This document shows, piece after piece, positions 26,701-35,415 of a DNA stretch of 64,000 nucleotides (its first letter is position 1; each line of letters begins with the position of its first letter). The notes below the pieces were generated by a model, which worked only from the letters and a program-made list of their open reading frames with translations, was not told the origin of the DNA and made no database searches. The stretch lies in assembly GCA_965214325.1 (NCBI GenBank), contig CBDCBG010000005.1, forward strand, positions 1 to 64,000, written 5' to 3'. The stretch is from JAJEFO01 sp965214325 (GTDB lineage Bacteria; Pseudomonadota; Alphaproteobacteria; Rhodobacterales; Rhodobacteraceae). A program made the translations under genes and the position numbers.

Positions 26701-26859
26701 GCCTTGCTCCGCCTGCATGTCTTTTCCGGAACAGGGCAGCCGTTTTCGGATCCTCGGCCCTTTCCCGCGCCGGTCCGGTCCCGAAACAGTCTCTCTCGTC
26801 GAGCCGAGGGCCGTTCGCCCGGTCGATCACCCGCGAACGCGGCCTGAGATCCGCCTGCG

Positions 26860-27283
26860 CCCTTTTCCCAAGGCCCTTGCAATCATCCTGGCGCTTTCAG
26901 CCTGTGCTTCGGCCACATCACAGGGCACCATGTTCAATGAGAGCGATGCGATCGAACCAACCCAAGCCGATTGCATGAACTGGAACGGTCCGGCGTTTTT
27001 TGAAACGGCAACTGTCGCCATCGTTCAAGCCTGTCTTGATGCAGGAACCGATCCGAACGCAACATCTGGGCATGGAGGGTGGGCTCCACTGGACTGGGCA
27101 CCTCTCAACACGGAAATCCATCAGGTTCTTGTTGATTCCGGGGCAAGATACAGCCCGGCTCTGGTCGGTGAATATCTGTCTTCGCAGATGGAAAGTTCAC
27201 CGGACCAGGATTTGGCCGCTCTGTGCAGAGATGAATTTGGCTCCCACCCCACCTGTGATCTGATGGACGCACCTGCCGAATAG
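26860..27283 (+). pseudogene. Ankyrin-like lipoprotein without a clear start
   Basis: The frame reads ALAIILALSACASATSQG, a lipoprotein signal with lipobox LSAC, then a short ankyrin-like region (VAIVQACLDAGTDPNATSGH, GWAPLDWAPLN, IHQVLVDSGARY). No ATG, GTG or TTG with a ribosome site opens this frame. Upstream it merges with the decayed gene at 26464. It looks like a gene joined to foreign DNA at its first codons. Confidence 0.5.
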
Positions 27284-27404
27284 GGCCCTTATGACGGTCT
27301 GCCGTTCCTCTCAGCCCTGAGACCCGATCTTTGTTGCGATGGACCCGCTGTTCGGGAATGTTGAGATGCGAAGTGCAGGCCGCCGCTTGAGACCCGGATT
27401 GAGA

Positions 27405-27665
27405 TCAGCTTCCTGACAGCATCCAGCCGACCGCAGCGACAACGCCGGCATTCAAGGCGAGGCCAACGATGATGACGCGCCAGGTCAGGCGAGTTTCAAG
27501 CCCCGCCAAATCGGCACGCAATTCCGCCAGATCGGCCTTGGCCGCGACGCCGCCGGTCACGCCGGCCCGTACGGCTTCAGTGATTGCATCGGCCTGATCG
27601 GAGTCGAAGCCCTTGGCCTTGAGTTGGCGTGTCACCGCCAAGGTATCGAATGCAGCATCCGCCAT
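27405..27665 (-). CDS. Small coiled-coil protein with C-terminal membrane helix
   Basis: The 86-aa protein has the sequence pattern FDTLAVTRQLKAKGFDSDQA, then AVRAGVTGGVAAKADLAELR (helical, likely coiled coil) and a membrane helix VIIVGLALNAGVVAAVGWML. This resembles the CCDC90/DUF1640 type found widely in alphaproteobacteria. It is the intact version of the pseudogene at 26464. Function is unknown. Confidence 0.7.
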   Translation of the reverse strand: MADAAFDTLAVTRQLKAKGFDSDQADAITEAVRAGVTGGVAAKADLAELRADLAGLETRLTWRVIIVGLALNAGVVAAVGWMLSGS

Positions 27666-27748
27666 GCCGGGAAGGTAGAACCGCCCTTCTGTCGCTTCAA
27701 CTGTCCAGCTCCGGACTCCGGACCAAGCGTCCAGTTGCCAAAGTCACG

Positions 27749-27767
27749 ATGATTGCAGGTCGCTACA
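27749..27767 (+). repeat. 19-bp direct repeat (second copy 31945-31963)
   Basis: ATGATTGCAGGTCGCTACA occurs at both places in the same orientation. The pair flanks the two-lipoprotein locus and the IS1634 element inside it. It could mark a past recombination or a shared intergenic motif. Confidence 0.5.
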
Positions 27768-27843
27768 TCTGGTCAACCGCCCACAGGTGCGGCCAAGGAG
27801 GCAAGGGCGAAATCAGACGACTGCATTTCACTTGGTGTTCAAA

Positions 27844-29926
27844 CTGAAGTTCTTGGGGAGTTTTCAGGATTTTTGTTTCCCGTCAACGGGATGCCCATGA
27901 ACGGGATGTCAGTCTCTGCCTACATCTCGGCGCTCGCTACATTTTCGCGATGTCCTTCAGCAGCGTCAGCGCCCTCTCCTGTTCGGCGTCGGGCCGGGTT
28001 GTCACCTCGACCATGGTTTCCGCCTTCCCTCCGCCCGTGCATGGAACCGCGTGGGTTGAGCGGACGATGGTTGACAGGCTGTCGAGAAGGGTGCGGAAGC
28101 TGTGCACGCGGCTGCCGTCCGGCAGGGTGTGGGCATGTACCTTCGCCAGCGCCGCGTCCGAGCGCCGTGCGGGCAGGACCGGATCCCTGGTCCCGTCGGG
28201 TTCGGTGTCGGTGTAGCACAGGGGGGCCCACGCCTTCCGCATGTGCCATTCGACGAGGCATGCGAGCATGCAGATGAAGAAGTGGGCGCGGACCCGGTGC
28301 TCGAGGCGGTGCCGGACCGGCCGGACCTGGAGGTCGCTCAGCTTGAGATTTCGGAATGCACGCTCCACGCTGGTCAGTCTCTTGTAGCTCCTGACGCATT
28401 CGGCGGCTTCCATGTCGTCGGGTCCGAGCGAGGTGCGGATGACGTATATCCCGTCGAGGGCGGCCTCGGCGTCGATGGACTCCTGCCTGCGGCGGAAGCC
28501 GAAGCCGGTCGCGGTGATGTCGAGATCGAAGTGCTTCTTCATCCTTCGCCTGTTGATGACCTCCCCGACGGCGAGACCGATGCCGGCCTCGCCCTTGAGG
28601 GTTCCGCCCTCGACCCGCGCGGCGATCTCCGAGAGCGCCCTCTCGGTGGCCTCGAGCAGCTCCTGCCGGACCCGGCCGCGGTGCCCGGCAAGGCGGGGGT
28701 TGCGACAGGCGACGAGACGCTCGCCGGGGAAGTCGGGATGGTCCCGGATCTCGAACAGGGTCCGCTCGTGTTCGGGATCCTGGAAACGGTCGAGACGGCC
28801 CTGGCGGGCGAGCTTGCGGATGGTCCGGCCCTTGAGGGCGGTGATCCAGTCGGCGCCGTCGCGTTCGCGCAGGGCCTCGATGATCATGCCGCGGTCCCCG
28901 ACCAATCACCACCCGGGAGAGGCCGAAGCGGCGTTGCAGGCGGTCGAGCTCGGGCAGGAGGGTGTCCTTGTCGGTGACGTTTCCCGGATGGACCGAGACC
29001 GCGACCGGGCGGCCGTCACGGTCGCAGAGGAGGCCGAAGCTGATCTGCGGGAGGCCCCGCTTGCGGTCGCGGCTGTAGCCGAAGCGTGCGAGCGGGCAGC
29101 GGCTTCCCTCGTGCCAGGTCGATGACAGGTCCCAGAGGACGAGGTCGTCTTCCTTGATCCAGCGCCTTGCCAGGCGGCCCTGGATGCCCTCCTGCCGGTC
29201 ATGCAGCCAGTCCATCGCGGCGTAGAGGCCGTCTGCGTCGACGTCGCGGTCGATGCCGAACTCCTCCGGCAGGGTGGAGCCCTTCCACCAGCGCGTCGTG
29301 GCGAGCTTGGAGTCCGGCCTGAGGATGCGGCCGGCGACCATGGCCAGGACAAGCTCCCGTTCCGGGCAGCGCTCGCGGGAGACCATGCGGGGCAGGCCGA
29401 TGGCGTCCATGGCCGTCCGCACCGCCTGCACCGCCCCGTGGTGGCGGGAGCGGACCGGGTCCCCGAGAACGTCGCCGGCCTCCGCGTACCGCTTTCCCGC
29501 GAGTGCGCCGCGCAGGAGCGGGATCGTGTGCGGCGGCAGGCGGGAGAGGTTGGCCAGGGTCCGCTTCTGCACCCGGTTGTTGTGGTCGCGATAGCTCTGT
29601 CGGAGGAGGACGGAGGTGTAGGTCCTTCCGTTCTGGCGCGACTTGATGACGGCCACGTGCATGGATGAGGTCATGGGGCTCCCCTCGTGCTAGTGCCTAC
29701 CTTCCGTTGCCTTTCTGGACGAGCCTCGCTATATTGTCAAGTCAAAAGATCCACCACATTGGGACACGTCATGGAAATGCAGCGCATGCCCGCCATCGGG
29801 TCGCAAGGTGCGCCGCATCCTGCTACTGCCTACACGTGACCATCCTGGAAGAGTCGGCCGGCCCGCAACCCATTGAACGAAAACGGCAAATTCCAAATCA
29901 GGACCGAAAATCGGCTAGAACTTCAG
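27844..29926 (-). mobile_element. IS1634-family element with 6-bp target duplication
   Basis: The 2083-bp element begins and ends with CTGAAGTTC read inward. TTCAAA flanks it at 27838-27843 and 29927-29932. Joining the flanks rebuilds the end of the neighbouring lipoprotein gene, which confirms the boundaries. Part of the same element is at 1-553. Confidence 0.92.
27937..29674 (-). pseudogene. IS1634-family transposase, frameshifted at the catalytic Asp
   Basis: The protein starts MTSSMHVAVIKSRQNGR and includes LWDLSSTWHEGSRCPLARFG. At about 28905 the sequence GTGATTGGTCGGGGACC has one base too many: the frame turns to VVIGRGPRH, while the correct continuation MVGDRGMIIEAL lies in the next frame and runs on to the C-terminus at 27937. 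VGDRGM carries a conserved Asp of this family, so the product should be inactive unless the shift is bypassed or is a sequencing error. Confidence 0.8.
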
Positions 29927-30236
29927 TTCAAATGGCCCCCGCGCGCTTCGAACTCGCGGATGAAACCTTCCGGATTCTCGCTGATCGACTTAAGGCTGCC
30001 CGCGACATACCCGGTCCTCTCGGCGGTGCTCTGCCCACCAGATCCACACTGACGAATGACTGACCCTGTCACTTCCCCGAGGCTCGACATTTGCGTCACC
30101 TGGAGCAACGTCCAGCCGGCGATGACGGCGCCATCCACGCAGTCCCTCCACTCGGCAGCGAGCGCTTCCTTGTCCCGTTCCGCGGCGCAGCCCGCGACGA
30201 AGACGCTTGTTGCGATGATTGCGAAGGTTTTTTCAC
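29923..30236 (-). pseudogene. Small lipoprotein with a frame slip in its signal peptide
   Basis: A GTG at 30236-30234 with GGGAGA five bases upstream starts V-K-K, but only the next frame gives the lipoprotein sequence TFAIIATSVFVAGCAAERDK (lipobox VAGC). The A6 run at 30228-30233 needs one more A to join them. The mature part contains DCVDGAVIAGWTLLQVTQMS. The IS1634 insertion changed only the end: the original read HLN-TK-stop, and now HLN-stop. The gene lies 104 bases after the TbpB-like gene on the same strand. It may be a slippage-controlled gene, a pseudogene or a sequencing artefact. Confidence 0.6.
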
Positions 30237-30340
30237 GTGTCTCCCTTTCAAGTGCTGGGGCGGCACGTCCGCCATTGCGAGAGCCCGGCCCGGACATCTC
30301 GCCAGCTTGGGCAACATGGAACCGCTCCCGGCGATAGCCG

Positions 30341-31609
30341 TCAGTCGTCCACCCCGAACCAGACTCCCACGAATGCCCCCTCGCCGCCGTTCGCATAGGT
30401 CCATTCGCCACCGACCGTGCCTGCAGCCAGTCTTGGAGCGCCCTCAGCGTTGGGGACGTTGGAGAATTGCCCGCCCCATGAGCCGCTGGAACTCGTCACG
30501 GGCAAGAGGTCGTGTTCAAGCGCGACGTCTTGACCTTTGAAAGTGCCATCGGAGCCAAAGGGCGTGGAGCGCAGCCTGAGCCGTGCAGGAGCAACCTCCT
30601 CGAAATACTCGCCGCTGTCGGTGTAACCCTCCACACCAATACCGCCATCGCACCCTATGCAGCCCGACATGGTTCGTGCGGAGAAGTCCGCCATGAGAGA
30701 CGCATTGGCATAAAATTCGCCAACCTCGCCCGCAGCCTGCCTTGAATAGGCATAATATCCGCCAGCGACGCCACGATAGGTCGCCGTTCTGCCTCTGGGC
30801 AGGTCCGGCGGGTCGGAAATCGAGATTTCAGGCCCGTCCATGAAGGCGCCGACCTCCGCGCCGGACAGGTCGCCTGCGTCTCCTTCGAAGTGCATCCAGT
30901 ACCCTCCTGCAAGCCAGTCGGCGGGGTCGTCGTTGTTCCAGTTCGTGTAGACCGAGGCAATGTACGTGGCGTCATTGCCCGTCCGGCCGTACAGATAGTC
31001 CCCCCGGTAGGTGTACCCCGGCAGGACAGTGTCAAGAAATTCGCGCTCGTCACGATCCCTTGAAGTGTCCAGGCGCAGGCGGCTGCCATCGGCGCGGACG
31101 ATCGTGACGACGGCATTGCGGCCGTCGAATGACACGGACGCCTTGGAGCCGGCGTTTGTCGATTGCGTGACGCTGCCGAAATTCGGAAGGTTGCCTGCAG
31201 CTTTCGCGGCCGCTTCCTGCGCACCTTCCGGATCAATGGATTGAACGTCAGAACGGCTGGCAGGGGTCGATGCCGTGGGCCGGGTCGAGGTTGCGGGGGT
31301 GAACGTCAACGAGCCGCCGATCCTGGTAACCGTAAACACTCCGGACCCTGAGACAGAGGATGAACTGACAAAGCAGTTTGTGCATGTGAATGTTCCTTGG
31401 ACGCCATTGAGCGTTCCGGGCCCGCCTGAACTGATCGATCCCGCCTGAATCGTATAGATGTCGCCCACGCGCACCTGTTGCGCGGCCGGCGTCCGATCGC
31501 CGCCAGCCGGGCCACCGCCCGTCGTGACGGGTCCGCCTCCGCCACCCCCGCAGGCCGCCAGGAATCCCGCTGCAGCAATTGCCAGAGCACAGGTCGCAAA
31601 ACTTTTCAT
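30341..31609 (-). CDS. TbpB-like surface lipoprotein (transferrin-binding-type beta-barrel)
   Basis: The 422-aa protein has a lipoprotein signal MKSFATCALAIAAAGFLAAC with the Cys at residue 20, followed by a Gly-rich linker. The C-terminal half has the repeats of TbpB-type barrels: YRGVAGGYYAYSR, ASLMADFSARTMSGCIG and WGGQFSNVPNAEG. Such proteins are usually moved to the cell surface by Slam exporters. None is in the window. Ligand is unknown and could be a host protein, haem or another molecule. A run of 11 G lies about 72 bases before the ATG. Confidence 0.75.
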   Translation of the reverse strand: MKSFATCALAIAAAGFLAACGGGGGGPVTTGGGPAGGDRTPAAQQVRVGDIYTIQAGSISSGGPGTLNGVQGTFTCTNCFVSSSSVSGSGVFTVTRIGGSLTFTPATSTRPTASTPASRSDVQSIDPEGAQEAAAKAAGNLPNFGSVTQSTNAGSKASVSFDGRNAVVTIVRADGSRLRLDTSRDRDEREFLDTVLPGYTYRGDYLYGRTGNDATYIASVYTNWNNDDPADWLAGGYWMHFEGDAGDLSGAEVGAFMDGPEISISDPPDLPRGRTATYRGVAGGYYAYSRQAAGEVGEFYANASLMADFSARTMSGCIGCDGGIGVEGYTDSGEYFEEVAPARLRLRSTPFGSDGTFKGQDVALEHDLLPVTSSSGSWGGQFSNVPNAEGAPRLAAGTVGGEWTYANGGEGAFVGVWFGVDD

Positions 31610-31680
31610 CGTAGAGTCCTCCGCAAGATCGGAAAATGACCGCAGCGGCCAAGCCGAAACCCCGATTCACCGAGAAGCTA

Positions 31681-31691
31681 CCCCCCCCCCC
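31681..31691 (-). promoter_or_regulatory. G11 tract upstream of the TbpB-like gene
   Basis: Eleven consecutive C on the plus strand (G on the coding strand) lie 72-82 bases before the start codon. It is the longest homopolymer noticed in the window. Length changes in such tracts near promoters switch surface proteins on and off in Neisseria and Haemophilus. That this happens here is inference. Confidence 0.5.
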
Positions 31692-32206
31692 ATCATGTCC
31701 AGCAAGAGGCAAATCCGCGCCGCCGTTCACGTCGTCCAGACCGGCGGGCGCTTCACGAGCCAGCGGCCAGGCACATCCTCGCGGCTCCCGAGCCGCGGGC
31801 GGAAGCGCACCATACGGTGCCCTGGCTGTGCCAATCGCAAGGGCTGGACGCCTGGTCCGGTGACAACCGCATTGACATGCAAGCGAATGTGAATCTTAAG
31901 ATTGGATACGCCGATAGACGCACTTGATTCAGGCCGAAGCGATTATGATTGCAGGTCGCTACAGGTAAGGACCTCTGCACTTTGCGGGACTCTCCATCCC
32001 GCTCGGCTGCGTGAACGTCGCCGACATCTGCCTGAAGTCCTGCGCCGGCGACACGCTCTGAAAGATTGGTTGCAGAAAAGCGAAAGGGACGGTCTCCCGC
32101 CCCTTCGTAATTGATTCCCGTCGAAACGGGCAGCGGACACCGGGTATGTACCCGCGCCGTATGTATCCCTAATATACGTGTTTCATTTTCGCGATGTCAA
32201 TAGCCT
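31692..32206. other. No supported gene
   Basis: A plus-strand frame from 31695 (MSSKRQIRAAVHVVQTGGRF) is open to 31892 but has no recognisable family and a composition like translated non-coding DNA. It also holds one copy of the 19-bp repeat. Confidence 0.35.
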
Positions 32207-32297
32207 GAATCCGGCAATCCTGACAGGACGCGAGCGACAATCTGGTTGAATTCGTCCTGGTCGATCCGATGCGCTTTCTTGTCCGGCAAGTGCAACC
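32207..32297 (-). pseudogene. 3' fragment of an unknown gene cut by IS6
   Basis: Reading out of the IS end gives LHLPDKKAHRIDQDEFNQIV followed by ARVLSGLPDSGY and a stop. The upstream part is not found on the other side of the element. No family can be named from about 30 codons. Confidence 0.4.
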
Positions 32298-33216
32298 GGC
32301 TCTGTTGCAAGAATTTGGCGGAGTTGCCGGGGGTGTGGTCTGGTTCCGTCCTTCTTCAAGATCCTTGCTGGATCGCGATTCGTTCAAGCTCCGCACTATG
32401 CAGCGACATCAACTCGCTCAACATCTCCGGACCGATCCCGAAGGCACGTTCGACAAGACGCGCTTCACCCCTGGTCCCTGGCTGGAGCTGGAAGGCCTTG
32501 GCCTGCTTCTTCCGGAGGGCGCGCATCGCCTCGAAGACCTTGATCGTGGCGTAGGCCGTCTTCATTGACTTGAATCCAAGGGTCGGCTTGATCAGGCGCT
32601 TGAGCTTGCCGTGATCGGCCTCGACGACGTTGTCGAGGCATTTCACCTGCCCGTGTCCGGTCTCGGGGGGACACTTGCCGGCCTGCTTCGACTCCCGGAT
32701 GGCCTGGCCGTGGCATCCCGCCTTGCCGGTGTTGATCACGACGGGCCTCTCCCGCTCCTTGCACCCGCGCAGCGCCTTGCCCGGGAACCGCTTGGCGGCG
32801 TTGGCATTGCGGGTCTGCGACAGGTGGAAGTCGATGGCGTCGCCACGGCCGTCGACCGCGCGGTACAGATACGCCCGTTTCCCTTTGACCTTGATGCAGG
32901 TCTCGTCCACGCGCCAGGACCGGGCAAGACTGCGCGGCCGGTACTGCCGGCGCAGGCGCCTTTCGATTTCCGGCGCGCAGGCCTGCACCCGGCGATGGAT
33001 GGCGGCATGGTCCACCGCGACGCCGCGCTCTTCCAGCATTTCTTCAAGATCGCGGTAGCTGATCCCGTATCGGCAATACCACCGCACGGCCCACAGGATG
33101 ATCTCGCCCCGGAAGTGCCGCCACTTGAAGTCATGGGTCATGGGAGGGTCTCCAAAAGCGCAGTCTACCGCTGCCTCGCTCACAAGGACAGCTGAGAGCG
33201 GTTTTGCAACAGGGCC
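32298..33216 (-). mobile_element. IS6-family element, copy 2 (diverged)
   Basis: It has both terminal repeats, GGCTCTGTTGCAA at 32298 and TTGCAACAGGGCC at 33204-33216. The eight bases on each side differ, so there is no target duplication and the surroundings have recombined. It differs from copies 1 and 3 at many positions, so it is an older or separate arrival. Confidence 0.85.
32356..33141 (-). CDS. IS6-family transposase, copy 2
   Basis: The 261-aa protein starts MTHDFKWRHFRGEIILWAVR. The catalytic segments are WRVDETCIKVKGKRAYLYRA, VVINTGKAGCHG and EADHGKLKRLIKPTLGFKS. In VVINTGKAG a Gly stands where copies 1 and 3 have the second catalytic Asp (VVINTDKAG). That change should abolish activity even though the frame is open. 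Confidence 0.85.
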   Translation of the reverse strand: MTHDFKWRHFRGEIILWAVRWYCRYGISYRDLEEMLEERGVAVDHAAIHRRVQACAPEIERRLRRQYRPRSLARSWRVDETCIKVKGKRAYLYRAVDGRGDAIDFHLSQTRNANAAKRFPGKALRGCKERERPVVINTGKAGCHGQAIRESKQAGKCPPETGHGQVKCLDNVVEADHGKLKRLIKPTLGFKSMKTAYATIKVFEAMRALRKKQAKAFQLQPGTRGEARLVERAFGIGPEMLSELMSLHSAELERIAIQQGS

Positions 33217-33625
33217 GCGGCGAGTGGTGCGGGCCGCGCAGCAGCCGCGATTCGCAGGGAGCGCAGCGACCGTGCGAATCCGGCTGCCAGCAACCCGGTC
33301 GCCGCCGTGGGTTGACGCGCGGAGGAGCGGATTTGCCATGCTTGAGAGTCCAGGAGAGAGATTGATCCCATCCCGGATGTCCCGAGGACAGCGACGCCGG
33401 GGAGTCGTTCGGGCGTGCAAGGGCAAGCGAAGCGCGCAGGGCGCGGCAGCGCCCGGAGGCGTCAGGGATCGTCATCCGGAGGGCGAAGACCGCGCAGCGG
33501 GCTTCGTGGAGCCGGGCGCGCCAGCGAGCGGCGGAATGGAGCCCGGCGCCCGGCTCCTTGGCCGGGCGGACGCGCAACTCTCGCCTCCGCGCCGCGCGCC
33601 GAGAGCAGCGACCGGAACCGGCTCG
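33217..33625. other. No supported gene
   Basis: This GC-rich stretch has many chance frames and no start with a ribosome site. No repeats or hairpins stand out apart from local GGCCGGGC-type palindromes. Confidence 0.35.
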
Positions 33626-33898
33626 TCAATGAACGTATTCCCCCTGCCCCAGAACGACCTCATACGTCGTGCCGGGTTCGGTCTCCGCCATGCCATGGAA
33701 GACGCTTTCCCATGCCTCGGCCTGCGCGAGCCGCTCGTCGCAGGCCTCGCATCCGCAGCCCGCTGCCGTGATCATTTCGGCAAGATACGCGCACATGTCG
33801 GAAATGGCCTCGCAGGCTTCACGGGGAAGCTCGACCTTGACGGTGTCCTGATCTTCGTCCTGGATGCGCTCGTTCGCACCTGGCGCGCGATCTTTCAT
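33626..33898 (-). CDS. Small acidic hypothetical protein
   Basis: The 90-aa protein starts MKDRAPGANERIQDEDQDTV at an ATG preceded by GGGAGG seven bases away. It has a short Cys cluster (AAGCGCEACDERLA) that could bind metal, and an acidic C-terminus ending YEVVLGQGEYVH. I recognise no family. The good start region and non-random composition argue for a real gene. Confidence 0.55.
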   Translation of the reverse strand: MKDRAPGANERIQDEDQDTVKVELPREACEAISDMCAYLAEMITAAGCGCEACDERLAQAEAWESVFHGMAETEPGTTYEVVLGQGEYVH

Positions 33899-34143
33899 TG
33901 TGGCCTCCCTTCGCCATCCTTCCCGGACACGGGCGGCAATGGAAACTGCGCACGGTCGAGCCGGGCCCGGATGCAGCACTCTTCGGCCTCCCGGCCGGGG
34001 AATGCAACGCTCACGCGGTTGACTCCCTCGTTGCGCCCGGCCCCTTGGGCCAGCGACCTGAAGCTGATGTCCCCGTCCCCGAGATAGCGCCGGCGCGGAA
34101 ACCGGATTGACCTCCGCGGCGCGGGAGACTACGCGGTCGCTCT

Positions 34144-34168
34144 GCGGGTGTAGCTCAATGGCAGAGCA
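34144..34168 (+). tRNA. 5' fragment of a tRNA-Gly gene
   Basis: GCGGGTGTAGCTCAATGG followed by CAGAGCA matches the acceptor 5' strand and D-arm of alphaproteobacterial tRNA-Gly. The anticodon arm, T-arm and acceptor 3' strand do not follow. It is a non-functional remnant, probably where an element had integrated into a tRNA gene. Confidence 0.6.
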
Positions 34169-34284
34169 ACGGGTCGGTTCCGGTAGGGGGCAGAATCCTA
34201 CGCTAAGCATTTTCTCGGTACCTCTCGTCCTCTTCACGGACGATTGTCCGCACATTCGGTGCCGAGGGCGACGAGAGAGCATCT

Positions 34285-34456
34285 TCATCCGGCCTGCCGG
34301 TGGCGCTTGACGATGCCGCCGACGGTATTCTTGCTGATTCCGAGGTCACGGGCGATCCAGCGATAGCTTCGCCCCTCGGAGACGAGCTGAAGGACCTTCG
34401 GCGCCAGCCGGTCTGATTTCGGCCGGTCCCCCTTCTGGCGGCCGAGCTTCTTGCCG
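34285..34456 (-). pseudogene. Serine recombinase, C-terminal helix-turn-helix fragment
   Basis: The reading KKLGRQKGDRPKSDRLAPKV, then GRSYRWIARDLGISKNTVGG, is the DNA-binding tail of a serine resolvase. The catalytic part is missing because IS6 copy 3 starts at 34457. It is not the same protein as the resolvase at 21824. Confidence 0.6.
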
Positions 34457-35396
34457 GGCCCTGTTGCAAAAACCGCTCCCAGCTGTCCTTGTGAGCGAGG
34501 CGGCGGCAGGTGGCAGCCTCTGACAGGCCGTGCTATTGGAGGCTCTCCCATGACCCGCGATTTCAAATGGCGACATTTCCAGGGCGAGATCATCCTATGG
34601 GCCGTTCGGTGGCATTGCCGATACGGGATCAGCTACCGCGATCTTGAAGAAATGCTGGAGGAGCGCGGCGTCGCGGTGGACCATGCCACCATCCATCGCT
34701 GGGTGCAGGCCTACGCGCCGGAAATCGAAAGGCGCCTGCGCTGGCATTGTCGCCGTGGCGGCCTTTCGCCATCCTGGCGCGTGGACGAAACCTACGTCAA
34801 GGTCAGAGGGAAACGGGCGTATCTGTACCGCGCGGTCGACAGCCGTGGCGACACCATCGACTTCCACCTGTCGCAGACCCGCAATGCCAAAGCTGCCAAA
34901 CGGTTCCTGGGCAAGGCGCTGCGCGGGCGCAAGGAGTGGGAGAAGCCCGTCGTGATCAACACCGACAAGGCGGGGTGCTACGGCCAGGCCATCCGGGAGT
35001 TGAAGAAAGAGGGGAAATGCCCTTCCGAGACCGAGCACAGGCAGGTGAAGTACCTCAACAACGTCGTCGAGGCCGATCATGGCAAGCTCAAGCGCCTGAT
35101 CAAGCCGACCCTTGGCTTCAAGTCAATGAAGACCGCCTGCGCCACGATCAAAGGCTTCGAGGTCATGCGCGCCCTCCGGAAGAAGCAGGCCAAGGCCTTC
35201 CAGCTTCAGCCCGGCATCAGGGGCGAAGTGCGCCTTGTCGAACGTGCCTTCGGGATCGGGCCGGAGATGTTGAGCGAGTTGATGTCGCTGCATGGAGCGG
35301 AGCTTGAAAAGATCGCGATCCAGCAAGGATTTTGAAGAAAGACGGAACCAGACCACACCCCCGGCAACTGCGGCAAGTTTTTTTTGCAACAGAGCC
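34457..35396 (+). mobile_element. IS6-family element, copy 3 (complete)
   Basis: The 940-bp element has terminal repeats GGCCCTGTTGCAAAAA from 34457 and GGCTCTGTTGCAAAAA read inward from 35396. The flanking eight bases differ on the two sides. It lies inverted to the near-identical copy 1, with about 11.3 kb between them. Confidence 0.9.
34550..35335 (+). CDS. IS6-family transposase, copy 3
   Basis: The 261-aa enzyme carries all three catalytic positions: WRVDETYVKVRGKRAYLYRA, VVINTDKAGCYG and VEADHGKLKRLIK. The ATG at 34550 follows GGAGGCTCTCCC. It is the one complete, apparently active copy of the three and could act on copy 1's surviving end. Confidence 0.9.
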   Translation: MTRDFKWRHFQGEIILWAVRWHCRYGISYRDLEEMLEERGVAVDHATIHRWVQAYAPEIERRLRWHCRRGGLSPSWRVDETYVKVRGKRAYLYRAVDSRGDTIDFHLSQTRNAKAAKRFLGKALRGRKEWEKPVVINTDKAGCYGQAIRELKKEGKCPSETEHRQVKYLNNVVEADHGKLKRLIKPTLGFKSMKTACATIKGFEVMRALRKKQAKAFQLQPGIRGEVRLVERAFGIGPEMLSELMSLHGAELEKIAIQQGF

Positions 35397-35415
35397 CGCC
35401 GGACAGTGTCTCTAG

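Noticed and set aside
27749..31963. 19-bp repeats as attachment sites of an integrative element
   Set aside because: No integrase lies between them and no tRNA or other target is adjacent; kept only as a repeat.
33217..33625. GC-rich stretch as a structured non-coding RNA
   Set aside because: Local palindromes are expected at this GC content, and no known RNA motif was recognised.
34144..34220. Complete tRNA gene
   Set aside because: Only the first 25 bases match; no T-arm or acceptor 3' strand follows.
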